Source: Desulfovibrio sp. G11 (GTDB taxonomy: Bacteria; Desulfobacterota; Desulfovibrionia; Desulfovibrionales; Desulfovibrionaceae). From it: a stretch of 64,000 nucleotides of DNA. How positions within the stretch are numbered: position 1 is the stretch's first letter; each line of letters opens with the position of its first letter. Below, piece after piece: positions 27,186-34,035 of this stretch. The notes under the pieces were generated by a model. The model ran no database searches. It had not been told where the DNA came from and was given only the letters and a program-made list of their open reading frames with translations. Both the position numbers and the translations under genes were made by a program. Location: positions 2,040,501-2,104,500 of the forward strand of contig NZ_LT984798.1 in the NCBI RefSeq assembly GCF_900243745.1, read 5' to 3'.

Positions 27186-29624
27186 TTAAAACATCTGGCG
27201 CATGAGGTCTTCGCCGCCCTGCGAGGTGTCCACCACGCTGTCATCCTCGGTGGTGGCAGCTGTGGCCGAAACGCCCTGTATGGGCATGTCGGTGCGGAAA
27301 GCAAGCCCGTCCATCATGGTGATGCCCTCGGGCATGGCAAAATCGTCTGCGGGGTAGCGGTCTTCCACCTCCACACGGTAATAGCGGAAGATGGGAGCGG
27401 CGGTGCGCCCGCCCTGTTCCAGACGGCCCAGAGACTGCAACTGGTCGTAGCCCACATAGACGCCCGTGACAAGGTGGGGCGAAAAGCCCACAAACCAGGC
27501 ATCGTGTTCTTCGTTAGTAGTGCCGGTTTTGCCGCCGATGTTGAATCCCTGCACCCTGGCGCGATTGCCCGTACCCGCATTGACCACCTGCTTGAGCAGG
27601 GTTGCCATGATATAGGCGTTCTGCGGAGTGACGGCCTGCCATTGTTCCACGTTCTGGCGATAAAGCTCACGGCCCTGCGGATCGCTTATGGAGGTGATGA
27701 TGCGCGGGCGCACGCCAAGCCCCTTGTTGGCAAAGGCGGCGTAAGCCTGGGTCAGGTTGAGGGGGGAAACGGCCACAGCGCCGAGGCTGACTGAAAGTTC
27801 CTGCGGAAAGTGGGGTTCAAGCCCCAGCGCCTTGGCCCGCTGGATGACATTGGCAATGCCTACCTGCTGGGCGATGCGCACAGTGCAGGTATTGCGCGAG
27901 AGCGTCAGGGCCTGGTGCAGGGGCAGTTCGCCCTTGTAGTTCTTTTCATAGTTTGAGGGCCGCCATACCTCGTTGGTATAGGGGTTCACATAGACGAAGG
28001 GTGCATCAAGCACGGTGGAGGCGGCGGTAAAGCCCATATCCAGGGCCGTGGAGTAGACCACAGGTTTGAAGCTGGAGCCGGGCTGGCGGCGGGCCTGGGT
28101 GGCACGGTTGAAATGGCTGTCGCCAAACTGGTAGCCGCCAATAAGGGCCACCACATCGCCATTTTCGGCCTCTACCGAGGCAATGGCCCCCTGCACAGCC
28201 GGTTCCTGTTGCAGCAGCAAGGCGATGGGAGTGCCTTTTTTGGCAGTCGACGGGTCGAAGGGGATAGTTTTCTTTTCCTTGCGGCCCTTGGCATTGGTTT
28301 CGGTAACCGTGGTTTCCGTGGCGGAAACCCAGATCAGGTCGCCGGGGCTGACCACAAGCCGGGCGTCCTTGACAGCCGGAGCGTAGATGCCCGCCACCCT
28401 GGGGTTGGGCTTGCGCGCCCACGACATGTTGCCCACAGGGATAAGGCCGGTATAGCCCTGCCCCAGGTTTACGCGGGCTTCTTTGGCGTCTGCTGCAACA
28501 ACAAGGGCCTTGACCCAGTTGTTGCCTGCAAGGTCCAGGGGACTGAAGGCTTTTTGTGCCGGAAAGGCTTTTTGCTGTTCAGCATCCAGTTTTTCCAGCG
28601 GGCCGCGCCAGCCCTGGCGCTTGTCCAGCTCTTCCAGGCCCTGCCGCAGGGCTGCCCCGGCGGCGTACTGATGGGGTGGGTCCATGGCGGTACGCACGGT
28701 AAGGCCCGCTTCATACACATAGTCCACGCCGAACTTGTCCGTTTCAACCCCCAGCGCCTTAAGGTTCTGTTCCGTAAAAAATTCTATGAGCAGGCGGCGG
28801 GTTTCTTCAAGATACCACAGGGCCGCGCCCCCCATGCCTTCGGGCATGCTCCAGTATACCAGAGGTTCGGCGGCGGCTTTTTCGTATTCTTCGGGGCTGA
28901 TCCATTTGAGGTCGCGCAGGCGGCCAAGAACGTACATCTGGCGATTTTTGGCCTCTTCCGGGCGGCGGAAGGGATTGTAAGTGCTGGGGGCCTTGGGCAG
29001 GCCGGCAATAACGGCGCTTTCAGCCAGGGTGATGTCCGAGGCGTGCTTGCCGAAATAGGTGCGCGCGGCCGCCTCCACGCCATAGGCGTGCTCGCCCAGA
29101 TATATCTGGTTCAGATAGATGGTGAGTATCTGGTCCTTGGTGTAGGTTTTTTCCAGATCATAGGCCAGAATGGCCTCTTTCATCTTGCGGGTATAGCTGC
29201 GCTCGGAGGTCAGCAAAAGCTGCTTGATAAGCTGCTGGGTGATGGTGCTGCCGCCCTCGCCCTGCCGCCCCTTGCGAAAGTTGTTGATGGCCGCGCGCAG
29301 AATGGCTGTAGGGTCTACGCCCATGTGCCGGTAGAAAGCATCGTCTTCTGCAGCCAGAAAGGCCATGGGCAGAAAGCGCGACATTTCCTTGAGACCGATA
29401 ACAAAGCGTTTTTCATGGTACAGCGTACCCAGTGTGGAGCCGTCCCGTGCCAGAATGACAGTAGCCTGAGGCTGCTTGTATTCTGCAATGCGGTTGATGT
29501 CGGGCAGGTCGCGTGAGGCCCAGTAAAACAGCATGACCACAGCGCCGCCGCCAAGAAGGCCGCAGACCAGCAGTATACTCACCAGCCAAAGGGTGAGTTT
29601 TTTCCATGACAGACGAATTTTCAT
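27186..29624 (-). CDS. mrcA: Bifunctional penicillin-binding protein 1A
   Basis: 812 aa. A cytoplasmic basic start and one membrane helix (residues ~10-35) lead to a GT51 glycosyltransferase domain with catalytic Glu93 in AAEDDAFYRHMG and GGSTITQQLIKQLL. The C-terminal transpeptidase shows SSFKP (SxxK serine), LSRNT (SxN) and GKTGTTNE (KTG). An OB-like insert occurs between them. It polymerises and cross-links peptidoglycan in the periplasm. The C-terminus ends in a short acidic tail. It appears to be monocistronic. Confidence 0.96.
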   Translation of the reverse strand: MKIRLSWKKLTLWLVSILLVCGLLGGGAVVMLFYWASRDLPDINRIAEYKQPQATVILARDGSTLGTLYHEKRFVIGLKEMSRFLPMAFLAAEDDAFYRHMGVDPTAILRAAINNFRKGRQGEGGSTITQQLIKQLLLTSERSYTRKMKEAILAYDLEKTYTKDQILTIYLNQIYLGEHAYGVEAAARTYFGKHASDITLAESAVIAGLPKAPSTYNPFRRPEEAKNRQMYVLGRLRDLKWISPEEYEKAAAEPLVYWSMPEGMGGAALWYLEETRRLLIEFFTEQNLKALGVETDKFGVDYVYEAGLTVRTAMDPPHQYAAGAALRQGLEELDKRQGWRGPLEKLDAEQQKAFPAQKAFSPLDLAGNNWVKALVVAADAKEARVNLGQGYTGLIPVGNMSWARKPNPRVAGIYAPAVKDARLVVSPGDLIWVSATETTVTETNAKGRKEKKTIPFDPSTAKKGTPIALLLQQEPAVQGAIASVEAENGDVVALIGGYQFGDSHFNRATQARRQPGSSFKPVVYSTALDMGFTAASTVLDAPFVYVNPYTNEVWRPSNYEKNYKGELPLHQALTLSRNTCTVRIAQQVGIANVIQRAKALGLEPHFPQELSVSLGAVAVSPLNLTQAYAAFANKGLGVRPRIITSISDPQGRELYRQNVEQWQAVTPQNAYIMATLLKQVVNAGTGNRARVQGFNIGGKTGTTNEEHDAWFVGFSPHLVTGVYVGYDQLQSLGRLEQGGRTAAPIFRYYRVEVEDRYPADDFAMPEGITMMDGLAFRTDMPIQGVSATAATTEDDSVVDTSQGGEDLMRQMF

Positions 29625-29862
29625 GGCAGGGCGATACCGTTTTTTTGCCCCGGCGTAAAGTATGCGCGCGATCCCGCGCCGGGCAGGTTGTTGCGGATGG
29701 CGCGCCAGAAAAGCTTTTTGCCGGGGCCTGCACGGCAGGGGCGAAAAAGCATGGTGAAGAGATGAAGCAGAGCCGGATGCAGAAAGTACCTGCGCGGCGG
29801 AGCGTTATGCTCTGTATCTGAGGATAGTTCAGTTTCTGGCGTTTGCAAGCCCTGGCCGGACG

Positions 29863-29906
29863 TTTACAAAAAAATGTAAATTACAATTTACCCAATTTTT
29901 TGTAAA
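29863..29906. repeat. AT-rich nested palindrome between mrcA and dsrC
   Basis: Outer arms TTTACAAAAAA (29863-29873) and TTTTTTGTAAA (29896-29906) are perfect complements of 11 bases and enclose GTAAATT/AATTTAC (29876-29891). The block is almost pure A/T in a GC-rich genome. It lies between the mrcA start and the dsrC terminator; it may be a regulator site or promoter UP-type region for mrcA. Confidence 0.6.
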
Positions 29907-29910
29907 AATA

Positions 29911-29939
29911 AAAAGCGGAAGGTTTCCCTTCCGCTTTTT
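29911..29939 (-). terminator. Terminator of dsrC
   Basis: 12-bp stem AAAAGCGGAAGG/CCTTCCGCTTTT with a five-base loop, 20 bases after the dsrC stop, flanked by A- and T-runs on the two sides. Confidence 0.92.
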
Positions 29940-29959
29940 TTCCGAATGTAGTGGTCGGA

Positions 29960-30277
29960 CTACACGCAGCCGGTGGGCTTGGGCAGGCCGGCCATTTTGC
30001 AGGCGCCCTTGCCGGGGCCGGAGGGGAAGAGTTCGTACACTTCCTTCAGCTTGTATCCGGTATTCTTGGACAGGATGCGGACCATGGGGGCGATGCCGTT
30101 CTTCTTGTAGTAGTCCTGCAGGAAGTCAAGGATCTTCTGGTGGTCAGCGGTGATTTCGGAGATGCCTTCGGATTCCTTCACATAATCCATCCATTCGGGG
30201 CACCAGTCGTCAAAACGCAGAAGGAAACCGTCTTCGTCAACTTCAAAGCTTTTGCCTTTATAGGTGATCTCAGCCAT
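29960..30277 (-). CDS. dsrC: Sulfite reductase-associated sulfur carrier DsrC
   Basis: 105 aa, the exact family length. The conserved C-terminal arm carries Cys93 (GACKMAG) and the penultimate Cys104 (PTGCV), which form the trisulfide handed from DsrAB to the DsrMKJOP membrane complex in sulfate reduction. The helix-turn-helix-like core (PMVRILSKNTGYKLKEVYELFP) is typical. The ATG at 30277 has GGAGG upstream. It is unlinked to dsrAB here, as in other Desulfovibrio, and has its own terminator. It is the best evidence for a sulfate-reducing organism. Confidence 0.97.
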   Translation of the reverse strand: MAEITYKGKSFEVDEDGFLLRFDDWCPEWMDYVKESEGISEITADHQKILDFLQDYYKKNGIAPMVRILSKNTGYKLKEVYELFPSGPGKGACKMAGLPKPTGCV

Positions 30278-30407
30278 GCGTGTGTCCTCCTTGGACAGAT
30301 AGTACTCAACCTCGCCGGAACGATATGCTCCTGGCGCAGCCAACCGGGGTTACCCGGCCGAATTCCTCCAATGGGCGCGAAAGCATAATGCAATCACAAC
30401 GAATGCC

Positions 30408-30436
30408 TTTATGCCATAAAAAAATTTTGATGGCAA
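30408..30436 (-). promoter_or_regulatory. Candidate dsrC promoter overlapping an inverted repeat
   Basis: On the minus strand TTGCCA (30436-30431) and CATAAA (30413-30408) are 17 bases apart. They overlap the repeat TGCCAT...ATGGCA (30412-30435) around an A/T tract. It would leave a leader of about 125 bases before dsrC. Inference only. Confidence 0.35.
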
Positions 30437-30470
30437 GCCCCGGCAGCTTTTTTTGGTCTGCCCCACTGAT

Positions 30471-30523
30471 TCAGTCAAGATTTTTTTTCAGCGATCCTGA
30501 AAGGATGAGCCAATCTTGATTGA
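30471..30523. repeat. Long imperfect inverted repeat between the CBS-ACT gene and dsrC
   Basis: TCAGTCAAGATT and AATCTTGATTGA (11 of 12 pairs) enclose ATCCTGAAAGGAT, itself a small hairpin. There is no U-tract on the minus strand after it, so it is an unlikely terminator for the CBS gene (stop at 30529); an operator or mRNA-stability element is possible. Confidence 0.5.
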
Positions 30524-30528
30524 GTTGA

Positions 30529-31188
30529 TCAGGCATTTTGCCGAATGCAATACAGCACCCGGCCGAGCTTTGCAACCTCTTCCATCAGGGTATTTTCGGC
30601 CGCGGCGTTTTTAAGATCACGCACCCGGATAAATATGTGACGATTGCCATCTTCGTTACTTACGGTCAAAACAGACAGCAGGCGCGCGTTGTGGGCGCGC
30701 AGCAGGTCAAAGAGGGGGCGGGCCGTGCCGGGCAGGTCGGGCAGCTCTATGGCGAACTGGAGGCCGCCAAGGCGCGCGCCGGTGATGTCGACCAGGGCCT
30801 TGAAAACATCGTGGTCTGAAATAATGCCCACCAGCTTGCCGCTGTCTTCCACCACGGGCAACCCGCCGATCTTGTTGTCGAGCATGATCAGGGCCGCCTG
30901 CTCTACCGTGTCGGAAGGTTTGACGGTCATGGGGTTGGCCGTCATAATGTTTTTGGCCTTGAGCTCGGCGAGCAGATAGTGCATTTCGTACATGTCGAGC
31001 GTGGTGGCCTTGGAGGGGGAGGCGTCACGCACGTCACGGTCAGAAATGATGCCGACCACACGGCCCTTGTCATCAAGCACGGGCAGGCGGCGGACATGGT
31101 GGTCCTTCATGAGCTTGCCCACCTTTAGCAGAGACGTCTCCGGGGTGACGCTCACAACATCGGTGGTCATCCAGTTTTGTACGGGCAT
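30529..31188 (-). CDS. CBS-pair plus ACT domain protein (AcuB-like)
   Basis: 219 aa. Two CBS motifs occupy residues ~1-135: MTTDVVSVTPETSLLKVGKLM...VVGIISDRDVRDA and NIMTANPMTVKPSDTVEQAALIM...LVGIISDHDVFKAL. An ACT-like domain follows (FAIELPDLPGTARPLFDLLRAHNARLLSVL). Such proteins sense adenylates or amino acids, but the target is unknown. The start at 31188 (MPVQNWMT) has GGAGGG upstream. It diverges from larC with 146 bases between. Confidence 0.88.
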   Translation of the reverse strand: MPVQNWMTTDVVSVTPETSLLKVGKLMKDHHVRRLPVLDDKGRVVGIISDRDVRDASPSKATTLDMYEMHYLLAELKAKNIMTANPMTVKPSDTVEQAALIMLDNKIGGLPVVEDSGKLVGIISDHDVFKALVDITGARLGGLQFAIELPDLPGTARPLFDLLRAHNARLLSVLTVSNEDGNRHIFIRVRDLKNAAAENTLMEEVAKLGRVLYCIRQNA

Positions 31189-31334
31189 GCTTCCCTCCGG
31201 TTTTTCGATACGTTTCAGAGTTGGGCGGCTGCGGAAGGCAGCGGCCTTTTTCTCTTTATACAACAACAGGCGGATGCTGCACAAGTGCGGCCGGCAGGGC
31301 GTCCGGCGCGGGGCGCGATGGAGATGGAGGCGTG

Positions 31335-32531
31335 ATGGAAGTGTATCTGGATTGTAGCGGCGGCATCAGTGGCGACATGACCCTGGCCGCTCTGGCTCAC
31401 CTGGGTGTGGATTTTGCGCCGCTGACGGCAGCGCTGGAAAAGGCGGGCATAGCCTGTGAGCTGGATATCCGTGAAGAGCTGAGGGCCGGGGGGCCGGGCA
31501 GGTGCGCTGATGTGCGCTGGCGGCAGGAAGAACAGCCTTTGCGTCATCCTGCGGATATTGCAGCCATCTTTAATGTTGTGGAGGTTTCCGTCGGAGTGCG
31601 CGCCCGCGCACTGGCCGTACTTGATGCCCTGACTGAGGCAGAGGCCCATGCCCATCAGATCCGGCCGGAAGATGTGCATTTTCATGAAGTAGGAGCCGTG
31701 GATACTCTGGTTGATATTCTGGGCGTATGCTACGGCCTTGAGTGTCTGGGCGCGCGCCGGGTTATCGCTTCGCCCCTGCCCTGGTTTTCCGGCACCACGG
31801 TTTGCGAGCACGGGCGCATCCCCCTGCCTGCTCCGGCCACGGCCTGGCTTTTGCGCGGCAAGCCTGTTTTTTCATCCGAAGGGGAAGAACCCTCCCGTCA
31901 GGAGCTTGTCACGCCGACAGGCGCGGCCTTGCTGCATGCACTGGCAGACGAGTTTGCCAATGGTCCCCGTGGCGTGCCGTCGGCCCTGGGTACGGGCTAT
32001 GGCTCACGACCGGCGGCGTGCGGCCTGCGCGCATGGCTTGTGCGCCCGGAAGCGGACTTGACCGGGGCAGACCACAGTATGGGCGGGCAGGAGGTGGTCA
32101 GCCAGCTTGAAACTCACCTGGACCATCTGACCGGTGAGGAACTGGGGCTGGCCCTCAGTGCGCTGGCCGAAATGCCTGAAGTGCTTGATGTGCTGTGGCT
32201 GCCGGGCGTGGGCAAGAAAAACCGGCCCTCCGGACTGCTGCGCGTGCTCTGCCTGCCCGTGCATGAGGATATGGCGAGCCGTGCTGTTTTGCGCCACACC
32301 CATACCCTTGGTCTGCGCCGCCAGCGTGTGGAGCGCCTTGTTTTGCCCCGGCGGGGCGTAAGCACGCGCCTTGCCGGACAGGATATGCCCGCCAAGCTCT
32401 ACGAGATCGAGGGGCGCAGCTATGTGCGCCCCGAGGCCGGGGCCGTGGCGCGGGCCGCGCGTGCAGAAGGCCTGGGAGCACCCGCCCTGCGCCTGAAGCC
32501 CGAAGCCGGAGAAGGCGGCCCTGTTGAATAG
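31335..32531 (+). CDS. larC: Nickel-pincer cofactor biosynthesis protein LarC
   Basis: 398 aa. The N-terminal CSGGISGDMTLAALAHLG, the histidine-rich HFHEVGAVDTLVDILG and the loop LPAPATAWLLRG are the LarC signatures; the C-terminal domain (LDVLWLPGVGKKNRP, HTHTLGLRRQRVER) corresponds to LarC2, here in one uninterrupted frame. LarC inserts nickel into the pyridinium bisthiocarboxylate cofactor used by lactate racemase and relatives. No larA, larB or larE is in the window. ATG at 31335 follows GGAGG by four bases. Confidence 0.92.
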   Translation: MEVYLDCSGGISGDMTLAALAHLGVDFAPLTAALEKAGIACELDIREELRAGGPGRCADVRWRQEEQPLRHPADIAAIFNVVEVSVGVRARALAVLDALTEAEAHAHQIRPEDVHFHEVGAVDTLVDILGVCYGLECLGARRVIASPLPWFSGTTVCEHGRIPLPAPATAWLLRGKPVFSSEGEEPSRQELVTPTGAALLHALADEFANGPRGVPSALGTGYGSRPAACGLRAWLVRPEADLTGADHSMGGQEVVSQLETHLDHLTGEELGLALSALAEMPEVLDVLWLPGVGKKNRPSGLLRVLCLPVHEDMASRAVLRHTHTLGLRRQRVERLVLPRRGVSTRLAGQDMPAKLYEIEGRSYVRPEAGAVARAARAEGLGAPALRLKPEAGEGGPVE

Positions 32532-32657
32532 AAAATTCAAAAAAAAGAGCAATAGTTACAATAAGAAACCCCGCAATACGCAAAGAGCTCTTGCGTCCGG
32601 AACTGCATAGGCATATGGAAGCTCAGGGCATTGCGCCCTTCAAGGAGGATTACTATC

Positions 32658-33257
32658 ATGACCATGCAAAATCTCTGGCGGCCTTTGGGGTTGTGCGCCC
32701 TGGCCGCGGCCCTGTGCATCGGGGTTCCGACGCAGGCCCATGCGGACAGTTTCCGTATGCAACCGGGTACACAGCTTGTGGCCCGTAATGACCAGCAGAC
32801 GGACAGGGGCAGGAGCGCTGACGCGCGGGGCAGCTACAAAAAAGATGCCAAGGCGGCTAAAAGCACTGCCAAAAGCAGCGCGAAAGCCAATGGCAAAAAC
32901 AAGGTTAAAAATGACGGCAAGACCGGCATAAAGAACGGCAGCGCCAAGGGCAAGGCTGTAAAGGGTGCGTCTAAAGTCGGAAAAGGCACGACCTATGCCA
33001 AAAATGACGCTAAAAAAGCCGGCAAACCACATCAGGCTGCCCGTCCCGCAGGCAGCAAGAGCCAGCGTGGTGACAAGGCCGTCCATCCCGGCGGCAAGCC
33101 CGGCAACGGCAACAGGGCAGCCCGTTCCGCCGAGCGGCCGGGCAAACGCCCTGAACCCCGCATGGAACGTCCGGAATCCCGCCAGGATCGCCCGCATAAT
33201 GGTCTTGACGGTCAGCGTCGCGGCCCGCAACACTATGACGGTGACGTGACCAACTAG
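32658..33257 (+). CDS. Secreted, highly basic Lys/Ala-rich protein
   Basis: 199 aa. A clear signal peptide (residues ~1-29, LGLCALAAALCIGVPTQAHA with an AxA cleavage site) is followed by a low-complexity chain rich in Lys, Ala, Gly, Arg and Pro with no recognised domain. The middle is a run of KAAKSTAKSSAKANGKN type, and the end switches to RPESRQDRP type. Net charge is strongly positive, so it may bind nucleic acid, polysaccharide or the cell wall in the periplasm; this is a guess. GGAGG lies ten bases before the ATG. Confidence 0.78.
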   Translation: MTMQNLWRPLGLCALAAALCIGVPTQAHADSFRMQPGTQLVARNDQQTDRGRSADARGSYKKDAKAAKSTAKSSAKANGKNKVKNDGKTGIKNGSAKGKAVKGASKVGKGTTYAKNDAKKAGKPHQAARPAGSKSQRGDKAVHPGGKPGNGNRAARSAERPGKRPEPRMERPESRQDRPHNGLDGQRRGPQHYDGDVTN

Positions 33258-33579
33258 GGCAACGGGCATTTGCATGCTTTCATGGCCTCCGTTTGGGCAG
33301 TCAGGGGCTGTGCCCCGGGGGCCGCACTGCACTCATCCCGGGGCATTCCCGGGGGAGGGAATATGCTGCAGCCACGAAGGCTGTGCTGTTTTTGCCGTGG
33401 GCTTCCCCGTGTTGTACGGCGACCTCCCTTCGCACCGTGCAGCGGCATTAACGAAGCTGGTCTGGCAGGCTTGGACTGTGAACAGCGGGGACACCCCGCC
33501 AGTTAGCTGTATCGCAAGGCCCCGGATGGCCCCGGTTGCCGGGAATCCTGATTTCTGAAACGCATGGCCGTCAATGATA
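33258..33579. other. 322-base region with GC hairpins, possible long 3' UTR or small RNA
   Basis: There is no credible frame. CCCCGGGG-rich inverted repeats occur near 33310-33355. The strong terminator at 33580-33612 faces plus, 320 bases after the upstream stop, which is long for a plain 3' UTR. Confidence 0.4.
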
Positions 33580-33612
33580 ACAGCCCTCCGCAGTCTGCCT
33601 GCGGAGGGCTGT
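33580..33612 (+). terminator. Strong GC terminator hairpin
   Basis: ACAGCCCTCCGCAG/CTGCGGAGGGCTGT, 14 perfect pairs with a five-base loop, followed by GTGTTT. The weak U-tract lowers certainty. Confidence 0.75.
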
Positions 33613-33799
33613 GTGTTTAGTGGCAGTTGGGCGGCCGGCATGTGCCTGCGGCGCGGGTGTTTTTACGGCAGGCTTCCGGTGGTGCAACTGCCCGCTCCTT
33701 GGGGATGGCCTGTGTTGCCGCCTTGACCCGTGTGCCAATCCATATAAGCTTTTCCACGGGCCGTGCATGGCCCGCAGTCATTAAAAAAGGAACAGAGCC

Positions 33800-33901
33800 T
33801 TGCCTGAACAGACTCCCCGGAAAAAGCATTGGTCCGTGGTTGAATACCTGCACGAATCTGTAAGAAACCCCGGTAGACGCGGACAGTTAGAGCAGATGTA
33901 A
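33800..33901 (+). CDS. Possible 33-aa small protein
   Basis: A TTG-started frame reads MPEQTPRKKHWSVV then a helix-prone EYLHESVRNP and ends RGQLEQM. An AAAAAAGGAA tract lies nine bases upstream, and TTGACC/TATAAG promoter-like boxes (33723-33748) have a short spacer. It ends just before the bidirectional terminator at 33925. The composition looks protein-like, but codon use is mixed (AGA, TTA) and the start is non-ATG, so it may be chance. Confidence 0.25.
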   Translation: MPEQTPRKKHWSVVEYLHESVRNPGRRGQLEQM

Positions 33902-33924
33902 AGCAGCAGCGCGTTATGAATGCA

Positions 33925-33957
33925 AAGGCCGCCGCAAGATTTTCTTGCGGCGGCCTT
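33925..33957 (-). terminator. Terminator downstream of purL
   Basis: 15-bp perfect stem AAGGCCGCCGCAAGA/TCTTGCGGCGGCCTT with a three-base loop, 79 bases past the purL stop; it could also stop plus-strand transcripts. Confidence 0.85.
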
Positions 33958-34035
33958 GTATATGGCGGTGTTTTTCAGTGCGCCCGAGAGGCAGTTTGCA
34001 GCAGTCTGCATCCACACCCTGTCCGGCGGCGGTGC

